From: Steromphala cineraria
Lineage: Eukaryota > Mollusca > Gastropoda > Trochida > Trochidae
DNA length: 64,000 bases
Direction of reading: 5' to 3'
Assembly (NCBI GenBank): GCA_916613615.1
Contig: OU744730.1
Location: forward strand, 682,001 to 746,000
Shown here piece by piece: positions 1-10,046 of this stretch. The notes under the pieces were generated by a model. The model did no database searches, was not told the origin of the DNA, and was given only the letters and a program-made list of their open reading frames with translations. The stretch's first letter is position 1; each line of letters starts with the position of its first letter. Position numbers and translations under genes: made by a program.

Positions 1-350
1 GATGAAGTCAACGATCTTGTTGAAGAGGGATGTTCCTGTAACACAGAATTTCTTAAATACTCATCACATCATACGCACTGTACTAAATACTTACATACAT
101 ACATCTTTAAGCTGATCCTTCATTCTGAATGTAAATATCTTATTCAATGTTCATCATGAAAGTCACAAGTCACTGATCTTTAGTTATTCATAATAAAGGA
201 TATACTCATCTTCGAAAAATAATCCAAGTTCTGTCAGTTTCCACAGTACTGGAAGCGTAGCCCCAAGTTTATGTCCAGTTTAGGGGCATTGTTGAAATTC
301 CCTTCACTGTCACTCTATCAGCACATCAGGCCGTCTGAATCATCTCATCA
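1..350. other. Unassigned AT-rich sequence
   Basis: I see no open frame, RNA gene or clear repeat here. From about 350 onward the sequence grades into the degenerate CA-rich repeat zone listed next. Confidence 0.5.
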
Positions 351-1330
351 CACCGTACCAAACCGCATACAATGATACCATAAAGTCGCATTACGCACTG
401 CACATTGCATCATACGCTTATATGAATCACTCATACATTCTGATCAGTGAGGTCTGAATCAGGCATATACGCCAGCAACAAAATACATTCAACCAATTGT
501 AACCCATATCGCCACTCTTGTATACTATCAAACGGCACCATTACGCCACATTACACCATACACTTAAACAGGGAATCATTTATTGCCACACGCCATCCTT
601 GATTGGCAAAATATGTCTCGTTAAATGTACACCGCATTACATATTACCACATGGCATCATAAAGTATAATCCGCACTACACAATACAACATACAAAATAC
701 CTGCCACAAGACATAAGTGGCATCATATATAAGCTGCCACACCACATCACCGATGCCTCCCGGCACCATATCACTCACCCAGCATCATACAAAGTTATAC
801 GGCAAACTTAAATGAAAAGTAAATACATTATAAATGGCAACCCGCATTGCCAAATGGCGCAAAAAATATTGCATTCGGCATGATCAACTGCCATAAAGTT
901 ACAAGTTGAAACAAGGGATATAACATTGCACACAACATACGCTGTCACACGACACCATAAACTGAACAATAAATCAAACATTGGAAAATGACATCGTATC
1001 TTGCCAAAAAGGACCATTCACTGAAACAAGAAAACGTCGACCCTTTCACTACATATATAAACATACCATCATCAACTGTCAAACAGCTTTACAGACTGAC
1101 CAACGGCCTCACACACTGCCCAAAGACTTGATAACTGCTAAAGGGCATCACGTCCTGCCAACCGGCTCCTTATGATGCCAAACGGCTTCACATCCTGCCC
1201 AACGACATTACACACTGCAAAACGGCAAAGCACTCTGCCAAACGACCTTGTAACTACCAAATGAACTCACTCACTGACAAACAGCTTTACACACTGCCAA
1301 ACGGCATATATACCTCGTAATACATTACCA
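350..1330. repeat. Degenerate relic of the 21-bp minisatellite
   Basis: Loosely spaced motifs such as CACACTGCCAAACGGC, with spacers like ATCCTGCC and TTACACACTGCC, recur at irregular intervals. They resemble the CATTGCCACTCGGCAC core of the clean 21-bp array at 1850-2910. I read this as an older, mutated part of the same satellite. The short open frames on both strands come from repeat composition and show no domain. Confidence 0.5.
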
Positions 1331-1849
1331 TACGGCGTACATAGCGACTCAGGATCCGGAACTCGGGAACAGACATCCCGTGCCTAAGCTTGAGAATGAT
1401 TAACCCAGTGGTCAGGCTTGACGCAGCCGTAGTCTGCGAGTCGTTGTGAAGTTTCAGTCTCAGAAGATAAAAAATTCAGCACCTCCTTAGCTCAAACAGG
1501 CAAAACGTCCAGTCTTGAGACCAATATTCCTGTAACAGACATTTGTAATTCTATCATTGACATTGGGAACAGTTCAGCGTTATCAATATCTTAAAGGTTT
1601 GTTTTAGTATATTAAAATGCTTGCTGAATGTTTTGGATTGTCTGTTAATATGCATGTCAATGAATCCTGTTTCTAGAATTTAAATATATAGAAAATAAAA
1701 ATACTCATCTTTAAAACAAAATTAATCCCTCGGTTCAGTCGTCTGTCAGTAGTCCATCCATCAACTCTGTACAGCAATATTGTCGGGGAGACTTCAACAG
1801 CAAACTCAAAGATACCTTTTCGGCTTCATATTGCCCTATTGCATCACCA
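1331..1849. other. Unassigned sequence between degenerate and clean 21-bp repeat zones
   Basis: Mostly unique sequence, AT-rich after 1550. No gene, hairpin RNA or mobile-element terminus is recognised. Confidence 0.4.
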
Positions 1850-2910
1850 CATTGACACTTAGCATCAAGACACTGCCACTCGGCATCATGTCACTGCCTC
1901 TCGGCACCGTTGGATTGCCATTTGGCTTCATTGCATTGCCACTCGGCACCATTGCATTGCCACTCGGCACCATTGCATTGCCACTCGGCACCATTGCATT
2001 GCCATTCGGCACCATTGCATTGCCATTCGGCACCATTGCATTGCCACTCGGCACCATTGCATTGCCACTCGGCATCATCGTATTGCCATTCGGCATCACC
2101 ACATTGCCATTCGGCATCACCTCATTGCCACTCGGCACAATCCCATTGCCACTCGACACAATCGCATTGCCATTCGGCACAACCACATTGCCACTCGGTA
2201 CAATCACATTGCCACTCGAAAGAATCATATTACAATAACATAATCACATTGCCACTCGGCACAATTAAACTGTCACTCGGCACAACCACATTGCCACTTG
2301 TACTGTCACTCGACACAATCATTGCCACTCGGCCCAATCACATTGCCACTCGGCACAATCATATTGTCACTAGGCACAATCACATTGCCACTCGGCACAA
2401 TCACATTGCCACTCGACACAATCACATTACCACTCGACAGAATCACATTGCCACTCGGCACAATCACATTGCCACTCGGCACAATCACATTGCCACTCGG
2501 CACAATCACATTGCCACTCGGCACAATCACATTGCCACTCGGCACAATCACATTGCCACTCGGCACAATCACATTGCCACTCGGCACAATCACATTATCA
2601 CTCGGCACAATCACATTGTCACTCGGCAGAATCACATTGCCACTCGGCACAATCACATTGCCACTTGCCAGAATCACATGTCACTCGACAGAATCACATT
2701 GTCACTCGACACAAACACAATGCCACTCGGCACAAACACAATGCCACTCGGCACGGTCACTCGACAAAATCGTATTGCCACTCGACACAACCACATTGTC
2801 AGGAGACGCAATTACATTGTCACTCGACACAATCACATTGTCACTCGGCACAATCACATTGCCACTCGGCACAATCACATTGTCACTCAAAATCAAGCAC
2901 TCACTAACCT
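1850..2910. repeat. 21-bp minisatellite, about 50 copies
   Basis: Unit is about CATTGCCACTCGGCACCATT plus one base (21 bp). The left block (1870-2230) favours the variant ending in CACCATTG. The right block (2230-2910) favours ATCACATTGCCACTCGGCAC. Because 21 is a multiple of three and the unit lacks stops in several frames, long frames open on both strands, giving heptads such as LPLGTIA on plus and PSGNAMV on minus. These frames have no start context, splice sites or domains and I do not call them genes. The change of dominant variant near 2230 suggests two amplification events. Confidence 0.9.
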
Positions 2911-3765
2911 GATAACCTTTCCTTTCGGCCCACCACATTGCCATTTGGAATTATACTTTGCCAAAGGACACCATATACACACTTTATCGATGAAACTTTA
3001 CAAAACATGCATTCGTCATTGCATACAGCTTATTTGATCATCATCATGAGTCATGCCACAAAACAAACTGCATACACTTGCATTGCCATTCATCTTTATC
3101 GTTAAACATGCCGACCCTTAATCAGATATAATACACACAATTACAAAGTATTTACATGTATGGCTTGGAAACATACAATATCACACGTAATATAAATATA
3201 TATATATATATATTACAAAAAGCAAACATGTAGCCACATTTTCAAACAATTTCCAAAAGCACTCGTAAAACGTTCAAACGTTTACCAACACAAGGGAGGA
3301 TCTGAACCCACTCACGACGCACTCGAAATCAGCTGACTTCAAACACTTTCGTTCAAAAGGAGCGTTCTAGTTGCACATGAAATATAATACCAAAAGTAGA
3401 AACCTTCCACAAAGCTTTTCACAACGCATTACACGTGACTCAGGAATAAAAGGTATATACAACAATAAAAACAACTTCGCAATACCCAGACATCCACTGG
3501 AAGAAAAGAATGAAAGTTATCAATGTGTTAACATGAATATTATAGTCATGTTTAACGTTCAAGTGAAACCATAATTGTGAAAAATAAAATCAGCAACCCT
3601 GCTCGCTGGAGACAAGCGAAGACTCGAATGAAGACACAACTTTTTCACCCTCACTTATAACCTCTGTCGCGTGACTAAACACGCACGAACTCCACGTGCA
3701 TTCTATCCACCTGCCTGGGTTAGAACATCCATGCTACCGTATTTACCTTAAGAAAATACATTTAC
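2911..3765. other. Non-coding stretch downstream of the gene A mucin exon
   Basis: AT-rich sequence with a short (TA)n run near 3196-3212. On the minus strand this is where any further 3' exon or the 3' UTR of gene A would lie, but I find no convincing exon or AATAAA. Near 3295-3320 the minus strand reads GGGTTCAGATCC, which resembles a Pol III B box, so a tRNA-derived SINE remnant is possible but weak. Confidence 0.35.
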
Positions 3766-4573
3766 CAAACATTCCGGAACTGGGAGGAGTAATCCACGAC
3801 AGAATCCAGCCATAGACTCACGGGTGTCGATGACGTGGACGTGGTCGTGGTCGTTGTCGGTGACGTGGTCGTGATTGTGGTTGTGGTCGTTGTCGGTGAC
3901 GTGGTCGTTGTTGGTGATGTGGTCGTGGTTGGTGACGTGGTCGTGATTGTAGTTGTGGTCGTGGTTGCTGACGTGGTCGTGATTGTTGTTGTGGTCGTTG
4001 TCGGTGACGTTGTCGTGATTGTTGTTGTGGTCGTTGCTGGTGACGTGGTCGTGGTTGGTGACGTGGTAGTGATTGCGGATGTGGTCGTTGTCTGTGACGT
4101 GGTCGTTGTTGGTGACGTGGTCGTGTTCGGTGACGTGGTCGTTGTTGGTGACGTGGTCGTGATTGTGGTTGTGGTCGTTGTTGGTGACGTGGTCGTGATT
4201 GTAGATATGGTCGTGGTTGGGGACGTGGTCGTGATTGGTGACGTGGTCGTGATTGGGGTTGTGGTCGTGGTTGGTGACGTGGTCGTAGTCGGTGACGTAG
4301 TTGTTGACGGGGTCGTGGTCGTTGTCGGTGACGTGGTTGTGATCGTGGTTGTGGTCGTGATCGATACCGAGGAGGTCATATCTACTGATGACGTTGTTGA
4401 TGACGTATAAGCGATGGACGACAGTACTGACGTAACGGAAGTTGAGCTAGCTGACGTGACGTCGGTGATTTGAGCAGTTGACGTCATAACCAATGTTGAC
4501 GTCACATCAAATGACGTTACACCCATTGTTGACGATAATTCATGTGACGTTGATAAAGGTGAGAATGACAAGA
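3766..4573 (-). CDS. Gene A, mucin-like Thr-rich exon (exon 3)
   Basis: An 808-bp open exon coding for a Thr-dominated mucin stalk built from short blocks such as TTTSPTTTT and TTTITTTSP, about 190 residues of near-pure Thr with Ser, Pro and Ile. A Ser/Thr/Val-rich lead of about 80 residues precedes it. Such segments are heavily O-glycosylated in secreted or surface mucins. Its 5' edge has a strong acceptor on the minus strand (CCATTCTTTCAG, then exon base 4573), entering with two bases of a split codon. That matches the phase-1 donors of exon 1 (14797) and of the candidate exon at 5737. At the 3' edge, TTTG|GTAAAT is a good donor, but the same bases also give an in-frame TAA just after residues RNVW, so the protein may end there or continue. 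No membrane segment is seen. The long plus-strand Val/Asp frame is its antisense shadow. Confidence 0.7.
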
Positions 4574-4649
4574 CTGAAAGAATGGAAGTTGAAGTAGTTG
4601 ATGGTATGCGGAGTGATGTCAAGGATAAAAAGTGTTGACATCACCTCTG

Positions 4650-5736
4650 CTTTAAGTTACCACATACAGTTCAATAGATATAACATTGCTTCATTGTAAT
4701 ATGAGATCACAATCTGCAATAGAACCTTGTACCCTTAAAGGGCCATTTCCCACACCCTCATAGTCAGGCATAACCGCTAGCATTGACCTACCAACTCGTC
4801 CATTTCGCCTCGACGATTATCACAGAATTTGGTATCGACCTTATGAAAAGAATATCGATCGAGGAGGAAGTCCAGGGTCAATATTGTCCATTCGGATCAA
4901 TAAAACGATCGAACTCGGCAGAATGTCGTTATCTTTTAATATAGGTTATCTTTTGACCATATTGTTTCCTTTGTTTTTGCCTGCAGTGATTAAATCAAAG
5001 AAATATTGATGATGGATGTGACCTAGTGAGCTATAAACAAAGTGACGGACCAGATAGTATCTTGTGTATGTAGGGAGACGTAGTGACGAGCCAGGGGACT
5101 CTGCCTTCGGGAACTCATTGAGAATTTGATTCAAACAATGTTATAGATAAAATTGCCCCGCTTTCACAACGTACCCGATGAAGCCATATTACGAAATATT
5201 TCACATTCAGATGTATTTAGAGTTTAGACTAATGAAAATTCATTGTCATTCGTTAAAAGTTTTTGAATTTTGTAAATGATTCGGGGCTGCAATTTTCCTC
5301 CGTATCATGACATTCTTGAGAAAGTTTATATTTGTCAATTCTTTTACGATTCAATCTACGAATTGAAGTAACGTAGACGCCTCATGAACTATTCGTAAAC
5401 AAATCGTATGGTCCGTAATCATTTTGTTAATAGTTCTTGGAAATCAACGGGTTTTAAATTTTGGTGCTCTCTGCCCGAATTTTTCAAGACTCATTAACAT
5501 TACAGAAAAAAGAGTACGATGTAACCAATCAATTATAACCAACGTTTTTTTTATTCCTGGAAATCCTTAATAAAATCATAGTTTTTCCTTATCTATTTTG
5601 AATAATTCGTTGATAGCTAAGTTTTCGTTACAGTGTAATTACTGTATACCAAATTGCCGACTTTTCACAAACAGACATTCCCATTCGATTCTGGGATTAT
5701 TCGGGTCGTGGTGAGAACGGGGTGGAGGCGACAAAC
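4650..5736. other. Intron-like AT-rich sequence in gene A
   Basis: Between the proposed exons 2 and 3 of gene A. No exon-like frame with splice borders or transposon feature is recognised. Confidence 0.4.
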
Positions 5737-5868
5737 CTGTTGGAGCCTCTATCAATGCTGCACTTGGCGACAAACTGACTGATGTTCCTTCCAGTGAGGA
5801 TTCCTCTAGTACTGTTGATGACGTCACGATGGTCGGCGCGCTCTCATTCAACCATCCACCCCAGTTAT
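5737..5868 (-). CDS. Gene A, candidate Ser/Thr-rich phase 1-1 exon (exon 2)
   Basis: A 132-bp (44-codon) segment on the minus strand flanked by a plausible acceptor (CTTCGCCTGCAG, exon starts 5868) and donor (CCAACAG|GTTTGT, exon ends 5737). Read in the phase set by exon 1 it stays open and gives a Ser/Thr/Glu-rich peptide including NWGGWLNESAPT and VTSSTVLEESS. Both borders are phase 1, so it can be included or skipped without shifting exon 3. The composition suits a linker between the PAN-like head and the mucin stalk. No domain is recognised. The evidence is phase, splice motifs and composition only; an intronic chance frame cannot be excluded. Confidence 0.45.
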
Positions 5869-5894
5869 CTGCAGGCGAAGAATGCAGTTCGGAT

Positions 5895-6680
5895 TTTGAA
5901 ATGGATCGATTTGGTCCTGTATTGCAATGGTGTTTGAGAAGCTTGGACTTTGAAATATGGACTGATTTGGGCCTGTAGTAAATTATACTTGAGAAGCTCC
6001 GATTATGAAATTTGGACTAATTTGGGCTTGTACTGTAATGATATTTGAGAAGCTTGAATTATTAAATATGGACTGATTTGGGGCTGTATTGCAATGATAT
6101 TTGTGAAGCTTTTATTATGAAATATGGACTGATTTTGACCTGTTTTGCAATGATATTTGAGAAGTTTAGATTATGAAATATGGACTGTATTGCAATGATA
6201 TTCGAGAAGTTTAGATTATGAAATATGGACTGATTTGGGGCTGTATTGCAATGATATTTGAGAAACTTGGATAATGAAATATGGACTAATTTGGGCCTGT
6301 ACTGTAATGATATTTGAGAAGCTTGGATAATGAAATATGGACTAATTTGGGCTTGTACTGTAATGATATTTGAGAAGCTTGAATTATTAAATATGGACTG
6401 ATTTGGGGCTGTATTGCAATGATATTTGAGAAGCTTTTATTATGAAATATGGACTGATTTTGACCTGTTTTGCAATGATATTTGAGAAGTTTAGATTATG
6501 AAATATGGACTGTATTGCAATGATATTTGAGAAGCTCCGATTATGAAATTTGGACTAATTTGGGCTTGTATTGCAATGATATTTGAGAAGTTTGAATTAT
6601 TAAATATGGCCTGATTTTGGCCTGTATTGCAATGGTATTCGAGAAGTTTTGATTATGAAATATGGACTGATGTGGAATAT
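5895..6680. repeat. 56-bp tandem repeat, about 14 copies
   Basis: The unit runs from GAAGCTTGGATAATGAAATA through TGGACTAATTTGGGCCTGTA to CTGTAATGATATTTGA, 56 bp. Copies are diverged by point changes, and at least one is shortened where a GATTTGGG block is missing near 6180. It lies in the proposed intron of gene A between exons 1 and 2. No coding potential. Confidence 0.85.
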
Positions 6681-8399
6681 ATATTGTCGATTTATATATA
6701 AAAACATATTTCTGTAAATATATCAAATTCTCTAGCTTTAAACCTTTTATATATGGGACAATGTTTAGTAATAACGAAGTGAAATAAACTTTTTAAACTT
6801 TAACAACGAGATTGGTACAAACAAAGTCTTTACGGATGAAGCAAAACAATATATATATATAAACAGACAGGGAGATATATAATGGAACGCAGTCTATTGA
6901 TATTCATATGCTGGCAACTACAATGTAAATGGTAAACGTTCAATGTAATATATAACAATGGTATTCCTTAAACGGTCGTCTGACTTCCTTTGAAAGTTGA
7001 AAATAATTGATTCACATTCCTATTTACTGATTGCATATCTAGAGATGGATATTTAATAAGGACTTGATCATATACAGTCTAACCTCGCTAACCAGGACCG
7101 AAAAATCGAATTCTTTGAACAATAAAAGTAGTTTGTCTCTGCTTTCCGTCCGCTTCTGGTTCAAACCCCCGCACCATGCATCGTGCCCTTTTTAGATGCT
7201 TACATCGGCGAAGATTGGAACTTGATTTCCGTAGCCTCAAACAACATTGGGAGTGACATGGACCCAGAATGCAACTGGTATCACTTTATGTATGCCTTTA
7301 AATATGATTTTCCGTAGTGATAAGTGAAATGAAGTTTAAATTGATTTTTTGTCTACTTATGTTGAAACCTTCGTTATTTCTATTTAAAAAGATTGTCAAG
7401 TAAACAAAACAATCGTCTGTCTGTAATGACAAGTAACATTTGTTTGGCTTTGCAAAGTGAAACGAATATTTTCCTAATGTAACATTTTACCCGGATCCAA
7501 CCAGTCCAATCAGAAAACCCAAGTTTATTAGTAAAGTTTCATATGTCCGAGAGAGTTTATAATCACATTATGTCAGGTGCCAACACAGGTTGCTCCAGAT
7601 ATCCTCGGTCACTTTGATAGGACCCGAAATGTTTCACCAGGTATAATTTATCACATGTGCCGAACGTTTTTAATCAGATATCAGATGATTATATATTGAA
7701 GCTCCAAAAACATTTTATTTTTGAAAAGTTTTAAGGTGTCCCAGATGGTTATTTCAGGTCATATTGCTGTTTTTGTTATGTCTTGTGTCCGAAACATCAT
7801 ACTTCTGTCTAACCTTTTGTCAGAAAGATCTTACTTTTAACATTTGTCAGAAAGATCATACTTTGAGCCCTTTTTAAGATTTACTATACGTTTAACCATT
7901 GTCGGGCAGAGCTTACTTTTCACTTCGTCAGAAAGATCTTACTGAAAAGTACAGAACAGATACAGATACGAAATTCATTTGTATATGGGGCCACACGGCC
8001 CAAAGTACAATAAAGTTATAGTATTGAAACGGGATCCCGCGTGACATATGCCTGTAACTTAAAAAACATTCTTAAAATATGGCAACACTTTTCATTGTTT
8101 TGACATCTTTCGTATTTGTTCATATTCGACATTGGTGGAAAGTATTTCATACGAAATTCTCATTATAAATTACGATATTTCAAATCCAAGATTTCAGCAA
8201 AATAAAACAAAATGGAAGCAATTTTGCAACCAAAAATAGTACACGCTCATGTGAATGAAATTTAGTGATTTGATTAAAAGGCTTTAGGACACGAAAATTG
8301 CTTTTAAAAAAACTGATGCTATTACTGATCAAGCCTTAGACCGTTTAAAAGCGGGTGAAAATGTCAAAACCAAATATTTATAACAAGTACTAACTTTCA
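6681..8399. other. Non-coding intronic sequence with a degenerate GTCAGAAAGATC repeat
   Basis: Mostly AT-rich unique sequence. Around 7740-7950 the phrase TTGTCAGAAAGATCTTACTTT recurs several times, and diverged forms reappear at 9360-9640. A box-B-like GGTTCAAACCC near 7160 hints at a tRNA-SINE fragment, but no A box is found at the expected distance. No gene is seen. Confidence 0.4.
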
Positions 8400-8890
8400 A
8401 ATTTTCTTTACCAATTTTTCATCTCAGAGTTCATGACATGTACTATGATACCATCACGGAAGACAAAAACATTACTCCTGTTCATATGATCTTCAAATCC
8501 CCTGGTCTGAAAAAATTATATATCAAACTGCTTTTGTAAGCCATTCATACAAAACGAAAAAGTAACAATGTCATCTGCTAAAAGTAAAAGTAAAAGCTCC
8601 TCAATTTCTTCAGTTACCATGGTTACAACCTTTGTACATGTCTAGGACAAGTTAATTGATGAAAAATGTAAATGGAATGGGACTAAGCATCCATCCTTGT
8701 CGAACACCCATATTTGTAAAACTTATCTGAGTTTTACCTTTTAACGTCCAAACACAGGTCCTGACTGATTGATGCATAATTTTGAGAATATTGTATATTT
8801 TACCATAACAACCTTTCATAAGGAGCTGAAATAATATTATTTTCCTGTCTACAAAATCAAGACTTTTTAAAAGTCAATAAATGAACAGAA
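8400..8890 (-). pseudogene. LINE (non-LTR retrotransposon) reverse transcriptase relic
   Basis: Read on the minus strand, this segment carries the central reverse transcriptase core in order. FIDFKKSLDFVDRK lies near 8850 (the family's 'F.D..KAFD.V.R' motif). MGVRQGWMLSPIPF lies near 8712-8670 (the GVRQG...SP motif). LLLADDIVTF lies near 8583-8554, equivalent to the catalytic YADD/FADD motif, with both catalytic aspartates kept. Stops and frame changes follow the ADD motif and no long intact frame remains, so this is a dead 5'-truncated fragment. It lies in the same orientation as gene A, inside its proposed intron. LINE identity rests on motif order; I cannot place the clade. Confidence 0.75.
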
Positions 8891-8919
8891 AAGGCGTCCA
8901 CCACTTTTAGATAAGTTTT

Positions 8920-9180
8920 TTGAAACACAATGATTGTAATATAAAGAAATTGTCTATTGTAGAACAGAACAGTGAAAGATGGCTTGAGATCCGTACCGTT
9001 GCTCTTGCTTTCTATCTCTTACCATGCCTTTCTTTCCGTCTTTTCCCTTATCCTGTCGATCCCTTTCTCTCTGATCTGTCTACTCTCTTTTGGATGGCAA
9101 CATCCACGTGTTTAATAACTGAAATATTGTTCAAAACACGTTAAACACCAACTCACTCACTCACTCGTTTATTCAACCAA
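8920..9180 (+). mobile_element. Possible 3' tail of a retroelement ending in CACTCACTCACT
   Basis: A plus-strand stretch with a Leu/Pro-rich frame ending WMATSTCLITEILFKTR, followed by a stop and then ACACCAACTCACTCACTCACTCG at about 9147-9170. From memory, this phrase followed by CACT repeats is a common interspersed-repeat end in gastropod genomes, so I read it as the 3' end of a non-LTR or SINE-type element. Orientation is opposite to the LINE relic next to it, so it is a separate insertion. Confidence 0.35.
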
Positions 9181-9233
9181 GAGTCTTTAATAGTTGTAAA
9201 GATTTTGCCAGTAGTAGTGTAAAGTAGTGATAT

Positions 9234-9255
9234 CCCCCTCCCCCCCCCCCCCCCC
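9234..9255. repeat. Poly-C run (C5-T-C16)
   Basis: A cytosine homopolymer interrupted once. On the minus strand it is a G-run able to form intermolecular or slipped G-quadruplex structures. Its length is likely unstable. Confidence 0.9.
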
Positions 9256-9359
9256 GATAGCTGTAAGGGCCACTTGTACTGCCTGATTTGAAGATCATTC
9301 AAACATTGCATGAACTAGGGAAATTTCCTATCTCTAGTAATATTTCAAATAGGTGTGTT

Positions 9360-9640
9360 AAATCTTACTTTTCACCTTTGTCAGATAAATCTAAATTCAT
9401 ACTTTGTCAGAAAGGCCCTTCGTTTAACCTCGAGATACGAACTACTTATTACCTTTGTAAGATGAATTCTTATGCCAACCTTTGTCAGATAGGTCTGACA
9501 ATTCATTGTAAGATATATCCTACTTTCAACCTTTGTCAGACAGGTATTTATTAACCTTTTTTCAGGTAGGCCTTTGGTAGATATGTATTAATTGTAACCT
9601 TGTCAGATATGTACTACTAAAAGCCCCTGTCTGATTTTCT
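9360..9640. repeat. Degenerate repeat with CTTTGTCAGATAGG-like core
   Basis: Six or more imperfect copies of CCTTTGTCAGATAGGTCT-like phrases spaced roughly 30-50 bp. They share ancestry with the GTCAGAAAGATC phrases at 7740-7950. Non-coding. Confidence 0.55.
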
Positions 9641-10046
9641 GAAACCAGAGGAAGTGATTAAACACATTCATTACAGGTCGAAAGTTAGTAACAATATGCT
9701 CTGAAAATCATGTTCATATTTTGGAGGTCGAAGTTTAATGACGACATCACGCTTTTTTAAAGTCCATACTTAAGAGGTTATGTTTATATGTGTTTATATT
9801 TATGTCTAAGTGATATGTTAATACCTCGGATTAATCTAGCAGTTACCTTTGAGGTTATGTTAATGTTTTGGATTTTTAAGTCGCATGACAATATCGTCTA
9901 AAAGATTTTGTTTATTGAATGAATGATGTCAAACCTGGGACACCGATAACAAGTGTCAATATTATCTAAATGATCATATTAGGTTCCAAGCAGAATTTTA
10001 GCTACGATGTAATTGACGAAATCGTCCTTAGTATTCAGGTCTTCTT
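9641..10046. other. Unassigned AT-rich sequence next to the 27-bp array
   Basis: No gene or repeat recognised. The 27-bp array starts abruptly at about 10047. Confidence 0.4.

Noticed and set aside
1780..3037. Long frames on both strands over the 21-bp array
   Set aside because: The unit length is a multiple of three without stops in several frames, so open frames are expected by construction; nothing else supports coding.
3835..4410. Plus-strand Val/Asp-rich frame
   Set aside because: Antisense shadow of the Thr-rich mucin exon; the minus frame has acceptor, phase and composition support and the plus frame has none.
7125..7190. Pol III B-box-like GGTTCAAACCC (SINE candidate)
   Set aside because: No A box at a suitable distance and no repeat copy elsewhere in the window.
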